Source: Pseudomonas floridensis
GTDB lineage: Bacteria > Pseudomonadota > Gammaproteobacteria > Pseudomonadales > Pseudomonadaceae
DNA length: 33,880 bases
NCBI RefSeq assembly: GCF_002087235.1
Contig: NZ_MUIO01000069.1
Location: forward strand, 1 to 33,880
Direction: 5' to 3'
Part shown: positions 1 through 6,854 of the stretch, piece after piece
How the letters are laid out: each line of letters starts with the position of its first letter
Position numbering within the stretch: position 1 is the first letter of the stretch
Position numbers and translations under genes: made by a program
The notes under the pieces: model-generated
Seen by the model: only the letters and a program-made list of their open reading frames with translations
What the model was told of the DNA's origin: nothing
The model's database searches: none

Positions 1-140
1 TGTACGAAAAGTCGGCGAGGGAAGTTCAGGCAAGGCAAAAACAGGCAAGGAAGCGGAGTCTACGTGTTGTAAATGAGCATTTCGAGCCTGTTTTTAACGC
101 AGCATCACGAACGCGTAGCCACTTTTCTTACAGAGCCTAG
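1..140. repeat. 140-bp dispersed repeat, copy A
   Basis: This segment reappears in the same orientation at 23879-24018, with about 85% identity by eye. Shared blocks include TGTACGAA at the left end, GGCAAAAACAGGC, GTAAATGAGCATT, GCCTGTTTTTAACGC and CCTAG at the right end. Inside it, AAAAACAGGC and GCCTGTTTTT form an inverted repeat about 45 bases apart, so a transcript could fold into a long hairpin. It lies just beyond the 3' end of the leftward DUF3883 gene, and copy B sits at the 3' end of another leftward gene. No coding sequence is evident. The copy may extend left of the window. Confidence 0.85.
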
Positions 141-183
141 GAACGACAACTGTCGGGCCGAGCAATTGAGGCACATAAACCGC

Positions 184-882
184 TTACGATGAAAACTGCT
201 CACGAAAGCTGGCTCTGAAATCCAACGGCTTTAAAAAGAGTTGTGTTGAAATGTCGCCATTCAAAATAAAAATCTTAGGATCTTTTCTAAACTTTAACAA
301 ACGATATAGATAGAAGCGCTCAGCTACTTCTTTAGAAAATTCAATCTCGTTGTGACTTATGATGAATGACGTTTCAAAATTCCCGTTGGTGGTCTTCACT
401 TCGATATAACGGAACGCTTCATCGCTATCGAATGAAAGAATGTCATAGCCCGCTCCGTCGCCCAGGCTATCCGACACCCAGTCCACACGCTGAAAGAGTT
501 CAGGCATGCCTTGCTCGGCCAATCGATGCTGTTCGAAACCAAGAACCCATTGCTCACCAGCGCGTCCCAACGAACGATTGGCCTCATCGCGTGCCGCATA
601 ATCGAAACGACGAGGAACTCTTTCTCGTGTTCTAAGTTGCATAATTCCGTCCGCCGAACGAAGGGACGGTGGATCAACGAGCACTGCCTTGTAGCTTTTC
701 TCACAGGGAGATTTTACCTCCTCAAGTGCGTCTACAATTTTCGAAACCATTGTCACGTTGCTGCTCAGGAATGCTTGAACCGCTTTGCGTAGCAGCAGTT
801 GGGCATTACCTCTCGGTTTGTAGCCATCGATAAACGGAAGCCCCATTTCCGCTAACACCGCACTGATATTTGAGTGCTTCAT
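184..882 (-). CDS. DUF3883 domain protein (putative PD-(D/E)xK-type nuclease)
   Basis: The predicted protein has 232 residues. Its C-terminal half carries the DUF3883 signature: AGEQWVLGFEQHRL, then GYDILSF and YIEVKTT. This spacing of an acidic residue before an ExK motif resembles PD-(D/E)xK nucleases. DUF3883 domains occur in restriction and defence proteins next to helicases or McrB-like ATPases. The ATG at 882 was chosen because it lies just past the stop of the upstream head-domain gene (896). The frame is open further upstream, but only across that gene. The N-terminal ~100 residues are unassigned. Context (head protein, McrB fragment) points to a DNA-restriction role, which is inference. 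The ATPase partner is truncated, so the locus may be inactive. Confidence 0.75.
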   Translation of the reverse strand: MKHSNISAVLAEMGLPFIDGYKPRGNAQLLLRKAVQAFLSSNVTMVSKIVDALEEVKSPCEKSYKAVLVDPPSLRSADGIMQLRTRERVPRRFDYAARDEANRSLGRAGEQWVLGFEQHRLAEQGMPELFQRVDWVSDSLGDGAGYDILSFDSDEAFRYIEVKTTNGNFETSFIISHNEIEFSKEVAERFYLYRLLKFRKDPKIFILNGDISTQLFLKPLDFRASFREQFSS

Positions 883-895
883 CTCTACCGAGCCT

Positions 896-1327
896 TTAGG
901 AGCGATTTCTGAGATGCTGACGTAGTGAATTATTATGTTCAGTTTTGTTATAGCGCAAATCGTCTGCCTCAAACCGTAGCATATTGAAATACTCAGTGAC
1001 CGCAGCGTCAACCTCTTCAGCAGACCAATCTTCCCCGATCCGCACAACCTCGTAACCCAGCGCTTGAAGCGTCGGCACAATGTTTTTTTCGACACCTGAC
1101 AGAGCATTATCGGCTAACGGTCCTTCATTGACGTACTGCTTGCCATATGCAACACCGGCAATAGCCTTGCAATCGCAAAGTTCTCCAGTTCTGGGATTAC
1201 GAACTAAAAAATCACGCGACTTTCGATATCCATAACGTTTTAGGAATGCTTCACGACCCAACGCCATGAATTCATCCAGCGCAGCCTGAACTGCCCCCGG
1301 ACTGCGCAAGTTAGAGATTCGAGACAT
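896..1327 (-). CDS. ScoMcrA-like N-terminal head domain protein
   Basis: This 143-residue protein resembles the small head domain at the N-terminus of ScoMcrA-type modification-dependent restriction enzymes. Recognisable parts are FLKRYGYRKSRDFLV near residue 28, DCKAIAGVAYGKQY near residue 52, the SGVEKNIVPTL stretch and the LGYEVV strand. In known proteins this domain is usually fused to DUF3883, HNH or other nuclease domains. Here it is a separate gene with the DUF3883 gene starting 14 bases beyond its stop. Its ATG shares one base with the TAA of the McrB-like fragment upstream (TAATG), an arrangement that allows coupled translation. Whether it was once fused to the DUF3883 gene is unresolved; the two lie in different frames. 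The family call rests on motif memory. Confidence 0.65.
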   Translation of the reverse strand: MSRISNLRSPGAVQAALDEFMALGREAFLKRYGYRKSRDFLVRNPRTGELCDCKAIAGVAYGKQYVNEGPLADNALSGVEKNIVPTLQALGYEVVRIGEDWSAEEVDAAVTEYFNMLRFEADDLRYNKTEHNNSLRQHLRNRS

Positions 1328-1464
1328 TAGAAAATGAACCTGACTGGGAGTACGCCGTAGCTAGCGATGTAAAGCTGATCAAAGATCTGCAATGTCGCTT
1401 CGACTGTGGCGTAGGTTTTCCCCGTACCGGGCGGACCGAAGAAAACCTGATTGAGCGAAGGCAT
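1327..1464 (-). pseudogene. Truncated McrB-like AAA+ GTPase (Walker A fragment)
   Basis: A short frame of 45 codons begins MPSLNQVFFGPPGTGKTYA, which holds a complete Walker A motif (GPPGTGKT) in the LNQ-x3-GPPGTGKTY context typical of McrB-like AAA+ proteins that start directly at the ATPase domain. A plausible ribosome site (AGGGA) lies about 10 bases before the ATG. After roughly 27 residues the family resemblance stops and the frame closes at a TAA touching the next gene. The Walker B, the GTPase signature and everything downstream are absent. It is most simply read as the 5' remnant of a McrB gene left by a deletion that joined it to the head-domain gene. Confidence 0.7.
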
Positions 1465-1870
1465 TGAAGAACGTCCCTGTAGGAAAATTCCGTCAACAGT
1501 ATCTAGATTGCCAGCATGGGTAAAGCAAACGCTCTTCTGCTACGGACATTGGCTGCGCGAGCGTCGCGGCCTGCATTCCACACCGCGCAGAAACGATCAG
1601 ACTGATGTGCTCCGAAAGCGATCCAAACGAACAGAAAAATCTGACATTGAAGCCCTCTTCCATCCGATAGCAGGGTATTACGAATGCGATTATCGTATTC
1701 GCCGGTGCCTAAGAAACATCCAACGTAGACACAGTGATTTCAGCATTAGCGCTGAATTTTTCGTTCTGATTGGACGAAATTCGGCATTGCGAATTCGCTC
1801 GGTTGGGATTTCTTAGCCCGCTCTACGTGGGGTATTTGTGTCAGTCCAAGCTCCTTTGTAGAGGTTTACC
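1465..1870. other. Intergenic region without a recognised gene
   Basis: About 400 bases separate the start of the leftward McrB fragment from the rightward BRO gene. Several short frames are open but none shows a domain, a good ribosome site or consistent codon bias. One hairpin followed by T residues (1739-1761) is listed separately. Promoters for both flanking genes must lie here, but no sigma-70 element is clear enough to annotate. Confidence 0.5.
1739..1761 (+). terminator. Terminator-like hairpin with T-run
   Basis: TTCAGC and GCTGAA form a 6-bp stem around a 6-base loop and are followed by five T residues. This has the form of a weak rho-independent terminator on the plus strand, but no intact plus-strand gene lies upstream. 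It may be left over from a lost gene. Confidence 0.35.
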
Positions 1871-2446
1871 ATGCTCAGCAACAGATTCGCTCTCCATGAC
1901 CATAAGCTTAAAACAGACAAGTCCAGTCTCGTTACCATCACCTTCCACCGCCACAACCGCCAACTCCAAGCCCTCCTCCACGAGCACCAACCCTGGTTCA
2001 GCGCACGCGATCTCGGTCGTCTGATCGGCTGGCCGTTGAACGAGCGGACGGTGCGCAAGCTTGATGCGGACCAGTACCGAATGATGACGCTTGAGCAGCA
2101 AAGCGGCCCTGAGTCGGAGTTGATGGTGAGTGAGTCGGGCGCTTACGCGATGTTGGTGCATCACTATCACGCGGAGAATCGCGGACTGCGGCAGTGGTTG
2201 ACCAATGAGGTAGTGGCGACGTTGCGCAACGGTCAGGTGGCGTTCGATGATCACACGCCCCATTTGAGCATGCTGCATTGGCCAGAGCTGTCGGTGAGTC
2301 TGCTGCATGGGCAGAGCGAGCCGTGGATCAGGCTGCGGGACATGCCGATGCTGCTGGAGCATCCGCAAATGCAGGTCGAGCCTACGCCGCGTCCTGCAAG
2401 CAAATCCTGGTGGCGTTCTGCGTTGCCGGCGTTTAGGCTGGACTGA
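1871..2446 (+). CDS. BRO-N (phage antirepressor-like) domain protein
   Basis: The 191-residue protein carries a BRO-N domain at about residues 20-120. Visible parts are VTITFHRHNRQ, WFSARDLGRLIGW, then MVSESGAYAML and GLRQWLTNEVVATLR, the usual order for this family. BRO-N domains occur in phage antirepressors and in baculovirus BRO proteins, where they bind DNA. The C-terminal part lacks a recognisable KilA-C or other partner domain. AGAGG lies about 8 bases before the ATG. No other phage gene is nearby, so it may be a prophage remnant or a domesticated regulator. The gene is rightward and converges on the small secreted protein at 2507-2803. Confidence 0.8.
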   Translation: MLSNRFALHDHKLKTDKSSLVTITFHRHNRQLQALLHEHQPWFSARDLGRLIGWPLNERTVRKLDADQYRMMTLEQQSGPESELMVSESGAYAMLVHHYHAENRGLRQWLTNEVVATLRNGQVAFDDHTPHLSMLHWPELSVSLLHGQSEPWIRLRDMPMLLEHPQMQVEPTPRPASKSWWRSALPAFRLD

Positions 2447-2458
2447 ATGCTTTACACA

Positions 2459-2483
2459 TGGCCGTGACTTTGGCGCACGGCCA
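2459..2483. terminator. Hairpin between convergent genes
   Basis: TGGCCGTG and CACGGCCA form a perfect 8-bp stem with a 9-base loop between the stop of the BRO gene and the stop of the leftward gene at 2507. Position and symmetry suggest a shared terminator. The T-run on the plus strand is short (GTTTC), so efficiency is uncertain. Confidence 0.5.
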
Positions 2484-2506
2484 GTTTCTGATCCGATGGA
2501 TACGCC

Positions 2507-2803
2507 TCAGGACTTCAGGCGGCTGCGGTATTCGCTGATCATCTCTTTCGTCACGTCTTCCTTGAAGCAGACAGGGGCGTAACCGCCTTCTCGGCTGTAG
2601 GCGCTGCGCTTGCCACATCGGCTGCCATTGCGGGCGGAATTGTATGGGCAAGGGCAATTCCCGGAGTATCCATCGATGGACTCCTGAATAATTGCTCTGA
2701 CGATAGTGGCATCTGAAACAGTCGCTTCCTTGGCCTGCGCGGAGAATGCGCATACGAACGCCAGTGCGGCGAGAAAACTCATCCCTGTCTTTTTCATGTT
2801 CAT
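2507..2803 (-). CDS. Small secreted cysteine-containing protein, unknown function
   Basis: A 98-residue protein with a clear Sec signal peptide: lysines near the N-terminus, a hydrophobic core (MSFLAALAFVCAFS) and an AQA-K cleavage site near residue 24. The mature part has a compact motif, GNCPCPYNSARNGSRCGKRS, followed by a further cysteine in YAPVCFKEDV, so it has four cysteines that could form two disulfides in the periplasm. The start at 2803 is supported by AGGGA about 8 bases upstream; a second ATG at 2797 is possible. I have seen similar short periplasmic proteins in proteobacterial mobile regions but do not know a function. It stands alone on its strand. Confidence 0.7.
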   Translation of the reverse strand: MNMKKTGMSFLAALAFVCAFSAQAKEATVSDATIVRAIIQESIDGYSGNCPCPYNSARNGSRCGKRSAYSREGGYAPVCFKEDVTKEMISEYRSRLKS

Positions 2804-3274
2804 GGCTATTCCCTAGCTGATGCAGACGAATGTCTATTGCAATATCTTTACCATGACATCAAAAAGCCATCAATGAGTATTTTTCTTCAAGCCTGATTTG
2901 GAATTTACGCAGCGACTTCAATCACACCAGAAGAAACCTCTCGCTTCCGTTGCAGGCGAACGAGCAACTGCCAGGCATCCGCTCCCCCTCCATTACAATC
3001 AGGCAGCTAAAACGCGATTCTCCGGGCAGCGTATGCAGACCCACTACCACGTTGAGGTCAACAATCCGACCAGAATGAGCGAGGGAGTATGGAGGGTATT
3101 GACTGCACGACAAAAGCCACTCCGACACTTTAGATATCGACTCATTTGAAGTCGCGCTGAAGGCGTGGTCTGATTTCATCAAAACGTCGTCCTTGGCCGA
3201 GGCGGTTCGAGAAGTCGATATGTAAGTCACTGCATATGGCGAATGAGCAACGGTGATCGCACGCCTCCCCCTTT
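2804..3274. other. Intergenic region upstream of the hrp box
   Basis: About 470 bases hold no intact recognised gene. The left part is AT-richer (for example around 2830-2890) and probably contains the promoter of the leftward secreted protein. The right part contains two overlapping short reading frames that look like one small gene broken by a frameshift (3033-3225, listed separately). The hrp box begins immediately after this stretch. Confidence 0.5.
3033..3225 (+). pseudogene. Possible frameshifted small ORF
   Basis: From the ATG at 3033 one frame reads MQTHYHVEVNNPTRMSEGVW. A second frame, offset by one base and closing with TAA at 3223-3225, ends in DSFEVALKAWSDFIKTSSL followed by AEAVREVDM. 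Each half looks like ordinary protein, and joining them would need a single frame change near 3090-3115. No family was recognised. The evidence is amino-acid texture alone, so this is weak. Confidence 0.3.
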
Positions 3275-3302
3275 GGAACCCAAACTCGTCGCTTGCCACT
3301 AA
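3275..3302 (+). promoter_or_regulatory. hrp box (HrpL-dependent promoter)
   Basis: GGAACC at 3275-3280 and CCACTAA at 3296-3302 are separated by exactly 15 bases. This matches the published HrpL consensus of P. syringae (GGAACC-N15/16-CCACNNA) at every defined position. The ATG of the J-domain gene is 27 bases after the element, a normal distance. HrpL is the ECF sigma factor that drives type III secretion genes, so the downstream gene should be expressed with the type III system. Confidence 0.9.
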
Positions 3303-3329
3303 GGCGTTATCAACTCCTGGGGAAGGATC

Positions 3330-4082
3330 ATGATTAATCTCTCCAACGTGGCGTCCATGGCGCGAGCGGTACTCAATGACTCGAACAAGCCAAAATCGGA
3401 CTTGATGATCAATGTCGTCAGTCACATTGCTGGCAAGGTGGCGCTTCAGGTGGGCCAGTCATTGCTGGAGCAAAAAAGCCGGCTCAATGAGCGTCAGCAG
3501 AAAGGGCTGTCGGTGATTCTGGATGCGTTGCGCGGCAAGGAGCCCGTGAGCCATGTCGAAACGCACGCCAGCGGCGGCCGGTTCAAGCTGGCACGGGCTG
3601 CTTTTGACGTGGCGAGTGTGGTCTGGGAGCGCGACACCAAGCGGCCGGAGGTGATGAGCTTTATAAGTTTCCTTGATAGCACCGGCAAGTCACTGTTCTC
3701 CTTGGGCAAACAACTGGCCAAAGCCTTGACCACGGCCGGGCCTGGACTCCATCAGGACAGCACTGTTGCGGCGAACCTGCGCAATACCATTCTCACGAGC
3801 AAACTGCACATGAGCAAGGTGGGGGATGACCGGCCGGCCAAGCCATCCGTGAAACCGTTGTATGCAGAATTGGGCCTTACGGACATGACGGTAGACCCTG
3901 GCGCTATCAAAAAGGCCTACCGGACGGCGGCTCTCGCCCACCACCCTGACAAGAACATCCACGATGAAGGTGCCACAGCACGCTTTCAACTCATCTCGAA
4001 AGCTTTCGAGATTTTGTCTGACCCTGAAAAGCGTAAGGCCTATGACAACGGGCTCATCAACGAAAAAGGCCAGAACATTTGA
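3330..4082 (+). CDS. hopI1: J-domain type III effector, HopI1 family
   Basis: The 250-residue protein ends in a J domain (about 175-242) with the HPD triad at 205-207 in HHPDKN, which stimulates Hsp70 ATPase. The N-terminal region begins MINLSNVASMARAVLNDSNK: Ser/Asn-rich, few acidic residues, as expected of a type III export signal. An hrp box lies just upstream and GGAAGG precedes the ATG. P. syringae HopI1 has this layout, is delivered to plant cells, reaches chloroplasts, recruits host Hsp70 and lowers salicylate-based defence. Unlike the described alleles, the stretch before the J domain (about 135-172) shows no proline/glutamine-rich repeats, and the protein is short. If not HopI1 itself it is an HrpL-driven J-domain relative. 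The gene is monocistronic by context. Confidence 0.8.
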   Translation: MINLSNVASMARAVLNDSNKPKSDLMINVVSHIAGKVALQVGQSLLEQKSRLNERQQKGLSVILDALRGKEPVSHVETHASGGRFKLARAAFDVASVVWERDTKRPEVMSFISFLDSTGKSLFSLGKQLAKALTTAGPGLHQDSTVAANLRNTILTSKLHMSKVGDDRPAKPSVKPLYAELGLTDMTVDPGAIKKAYRTAALAHHPDKNIHDEGATARFQLISKAFEILSDPEKRKAYDNGLINEKGQNI

Positions 4083-4188
4083 GGCGACGTTAAGACCTGC
4101 CCCGTCCACAACTGCGGCATCAGCTCAGCAGTGGGCGCAGCAGGCAGACATCTGGGCCAGCGCATGAACGGCCGCGCCCCACGTCCAT

Positions 4189-4905
4189 CTACACCCGCGC
4201 ACGCTCCGCTGCCAACTCAGTCAAAGCGATCATGCGATCATCACGCATCAGTATGACCTTGGCGTAGCCGCACAGCAGATACAGGCAGAGGTTGACGACT
4301 GCCACCACGAAAATCCAGCCCAGATAAGCCGTGAAAAAGCCATTTCCGAAAAGTGTTTGGGCAAGGATGATCAGGCCGAAGGCCAAGGCCAGCAGTCCCG
4401 GAAACAGGCCTATGTTTTCCAGCGTTCCAGTGATCAAGCGGATGCGTTTGTGAAAAGCGCTGCGCTCGTTTTTCAGCTCCAGAGCGCCAAGTCTCAAGGT
4501 GTCAACCGAAAGCTCTGCCAGCGAAGCCAGGCACTGCGCGTCAATCCTCATCAGAGTTTTCAGGTCTGCGCCAGCAAGGCTGGCAAAGGGAGCGACGACG
4601 ACTTTTCTGACTGAGTCCCGGTACAGCCCGACGCACACTATCGGATAGATGAACAGAATCGTGTAAGACAGCGCGATCAGCCCCCAGCTTGCGTAGTAGA
4701 TCCAGCGCATTGGCTCGATCAGACCTGCGAGCGCAAACAGTATCGCGAGGAAAAACGGCGCACTCACGCCGAACCAGAAGGGTGTGGTGTCCACTTGAAA
4801 AAACCTGCCGGTCTTGTGCTCCTCACGTCTTTTATCGATGGCGTGCCTGGTGGATTGCTCGAGCTGACCTTTGATGTGCAGGTACTTTTCGATTTCGGGG
4901 TTCAT
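4189..4905 (-). CDS. Four-helix inner-membrane protein, unknown function
   Basis: The 238-residue product has two pairs of hydrophobic segments: one pair around residues 42-95 (FWFGVSAPFFLAILFALAGL, then a helix containing WGLIALSYTILFIYPIV) and one around 160-220 (LFPGLLALAFGLIILAQTL, then GWIFVVAVVNLCLYLLCGYA). Between them is a soluble, charged stretch of about 65 residues with a possible coiled coil. The ATG at 4905 is favoured over the longer frame because AAGGA lies 7-9 bases upstream. No family was recognised. It is transcribed leftward, opposite to the effector on one side and the Hcp gene on the other. Confidence 0.7.
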   Translation of the reverse strand: MNPEIEKYLHIKGQLEQSTRHAIDKRREEHKTGRFFQVDTTPFWFGVSAPFFLAILFALAGLIEPMRWIYYASWGLIALSYTILFIYPIVCVGLYRDSVRKVVVAPFASLAGADLKTLMRIDAQCLASLAELSVDTLRLGALELKNERSAFHKRIRLITGTLENIGLFPGLLALAFGLIILAQTLFGNGFFTAYLGWIFVVAVVNLCLYLLCGYAKVILMRDDRMIALTELAAERARV

Positions 4906-5197
4906 GGCTTTCCTTGAACGACAGGGACGCAGAATGCTCGCGTCCGGGATGCGTATCAGAACGAAAAGCAAGCCGGCCGGGTTCAACATATAACGTCAGC
5001 GGAAGTCGGCCGACTCCCGGAATTCTGTGGGGCATTTCATACGAAACGAATCGGCGCTCTGGTGCATAGCTGTCTGGAACACGATTGGGAGCACGACCTG
5101 GATATCGTTCGCCAAATGTCTTTTCAGAAGCGTCCTACATTCAAGCCAAGACCTTCGAAATAAGCTGCACGTCCCCATTTATCAGGACGACTGCAGC
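4906..5197. other. Divergent intergenic region upstream of Hcp
   Basis: This 292-base stretch separates the leftward membrane protein from the rightward Hcp gene and should hold both promoters. A frame in register with Hcp is open leftward to 5027, but that extension lacks a ribosome site and has no Hcp-like character. A 12-base palindrome, AGTCGGCCGACT, occurs near 5000. No hrp box or clear sigma-54 element was found. Confidence 0.45.
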
Positions 5198-5692
5198 ATG
5201 GCGAACTACGGTTATATGACCATCACCGGCAAGGTGCAGGGCAAGATTTCCGCAGGCTGTTCGAGCCCGGAGTCGATTGGTAACAAGTGCCAGACCGGTC
5301 ATCTGGACGAAATCATGGTGCTGTCGTTTACCCACAACATGGCCAATATCGACAACATCAAGTACGCCACTCACCGCCCGGTGGTCATCACCAAGCACAT
5401 CGACAAATCGTCCCCCTTGCTCAGCCAGGCGCTCGCCAATCGGGAACCGGTCGACTGCACGATCGATTTCTATCGCACCTCGCCCAGCGGCGTTCAGGAG
5501 AAGTTCTACACCATCGAAATACGCGAAGGCGTCATCGCCGACCTGACCCTCGACATGCCTCACGCGATTCTGCAGAACGATGCAGAACCCCAGGAACACG
5601 TCGCCATCCGCTACCGTGACATTATCTGGACGCATCGCGTGGCAAACACCACCGGCTACGCCTCCTGGGGCCCGGATGAGGGCCTCACGTGA
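5198..5692 (+). CDS. Hcp/TssD family type VI secretion tube protein
   Basis: The 164-residue protein begins MANYGYMTITGKVQGKISAG and continues through LDEIMVLSFTHNM, HRPVVITKHIDKSSPLLSQA and FYTIEIREGVI, the pattern of Hcp proteins that stack as hexamers into the type VI tube and carry small effectors in their lumen. The length is normal for the family. The ATG at 5198 was chosen over the longer open frame because homology starts there; AGGA lies about 11 bases upstream. No other type VI structural genes are in the window, so this is an orphan hcp of the kind that travels with an effector. Its TGA overlaps the GTG start of the DUF4225 gene (GTGA), indicating translational coupling. Confidence 0.88.
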   Translation: MANYGYMTITGKVQGKISAGCSSPESIGNKCQTGHLDEIMVLSFTHNMANIDNIKYATHRPVVITKHIDKSSPLLSQALANREPVDCTIDFYRTSPSGVQEKFYTIEIREGVIADLTLDMPHAILQNDAEPQEHVAIRYRDIIWTHRVANTTGYASWGPDEGLT

Positions 5693-6406
5693 GCAGGCCA
5701 TCGTCGTCGGGCAGGCATGACTTATGGCACGTCAGCCAGGCCGCGACCTTCCTTGCAGGACAAGCCTGCACACTCTCGGCCCGTTACATCAGCGACGGAA
5801 CGCTCCGTCTGCAATTCAACCGCGAAGTGGCCTACTACGCCCGTGGCATCGTTCGGGATGTAGAGAGTGGAAAAAAGACCGTTGATGAAGGGTTGAAGGC
5901 GATCAAGGAGGAGCAGGAGAACCTTGCGCATCAGTCATTGCAGATAGGTAAAAAAAGCGTCGGAATACTCGCAGGCACCCTGCAAGTCGCCAGTGGCGCC
6001 ATCGTCTGTTACGCATCGGCTGGCAGTCTTCGTGTACTGTTTGGCGTGCCGCTAATGGTCCATGGTGTTAATAACATCTATGAAAACGGACGCAATCTCG
6101 TAGAAGCCCCGTTCGGATACCGAAGGTCCTTCACGAAAGGCTTATCACGGGCTTTCAAAGCTGGCGGGAGGAACTGAGTTTCACGGCAATGTCGCCTATG
6201 GAACAATGGAACTGACGTTATCCACATTCGCGCTAGCGAGACTTGTTGTCAAACCAGACGCATGGAAATTATATGAATACGTGAGAGCGGACAAGATCAG
6301 AGGTTATGAGGCAACATCGGTCAAAACATTCGTTGCCGAAAGGATGGGGGACGGACTGACCATAGAAAGCATGTATAACGAATGGAAACACCAGCATGAC
6401 GAGTGA
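5689..6406 (+). pseudogene. DUF4225 protein, Hcp-linked putative effector, frameshifted
   Basis: Starting at a GTG that overlaps the hcp stop, the frame reads through a hydrophobic central part (SVGILAGTLQVASGAIV, FGVPLMVHGVNNIYENGRN) typical of DUF4225. After LVEAP the family pattern moves to the next frame, which continues SDTEGPSRKAY, GNVAYGTMELTLS, VVKPDAWKLYEYVR and SMYNEW. The switch falls on the run CCCC at 6107-6110: with three Cs the text reads VEARSDTEG and the whole frame becomes one protein of 238 residues, the usual DUF4225 length. As written, translation stops at 6177 after 162 residues. Placement behind hcp suggests a secreted effector acting through membrane-inserting helices; that function is inference. 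The shift could be decay, slippage or a sequencing error. Confidence 0.8.
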
Positions 6407-6710
6407 AATATACGTCTATATGGTATTCGTCATAACGGGAATACGGCTTTACCTGCCTTCATTTTGGGCACGTTATACTTTTTCCGGAAAAGGCTTTACC
6501 GCTACCCGATTCTGGATCTTGAATGTGTACAACATTATTCTTGGCTATTTACACATGCGCTTTATCGAAAACAACAGTATTCCTTTATATGGCTATCTCG
6601 ATAGCTCGATGCCAGGGTGGTTTTCAATGGCAATGATTATTGCCCATGTCTGTACTCACAGTGTGACTTGGGAAATAACACCTTGGCGGTCAAAAAGAAA
6701 AGGTCATTAA
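6396..6710 (+). CDS. Small membrane protein, possible immunity protein of the DUF4225 gene
   Basis: The 104-residue protein is rich in aromatic and hydrophobic residues with about three membrane segments: IYVYMVFVITGIRLYLPSF, a stretch around FWILNVYNIILGYLHM, and GWFSMAMIIAHVC. Its ATG lies inside the last codons of the DUF4225 frame (11-base overlap with the stop at 6406), so the two are probably translated together. A small membrane protein overlapping a candidate membrane-active effector behind hcp is the arrangement expected for an immunity protein, but no family was recognised and the role is inference. Base composition here is more AT-rich than the neighbouring genes, suggesting recent transfer. 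Confidence 0.65.
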   Translation: MTSEIYVYMVFVITGIRLYLPSFWARYTFSGKGFTATRFWILNVYNIILGYLHMRFIENNSIPLYGYLDSSMPGWFSMAMIIAHVCTHSVTWEITPWRSKRKGH

Positions 6711-6777
6711 CTGATACCTGTTGAGTGCGCTTAACTATACACAACAGGAATGAAACACCGTGCAGTAACGATGATCC

Positions 6778-6822
6778 TTCCAACACTCCGTGTTGGAACG
6801 CAGCCCATGACGCTCTGCGTCA
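6778..6822. repeat. Paired-hairpin REP-like element
   Basis: Two perfect short hairpins sit 9 bases apart: TTCCAACA/TGTTGGAA around CTCCG, and TGACGC/GCGTCA around TCT. The pattern of a CTCCG-looped hairpin followed by a GACGCTCTGCGTC hairpin recurs in Pseudomonas intergenic regions. It lies between the 3' ends of two convergent genes and may also act as a terminator. Confidence 0.6.
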
Positions 6823-6854
6823 CAGACTACCCACCGCACACTACCGATTAAGCA

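Noticed and set aside
5027..5197. N-terminal extension of the Hcp protein
   Set aside because: The in-frame sequence has no Hcp similarity or ribosome site; Hcp homology begins exactly at 5198.
6206..6406. A separate 66-residue gene behind DUF4225
   Set aside because: Its sequence, and the in-frame text before its ATG, continue the DUF4225 family pattern, so it is the second half of a frameshifted gene.
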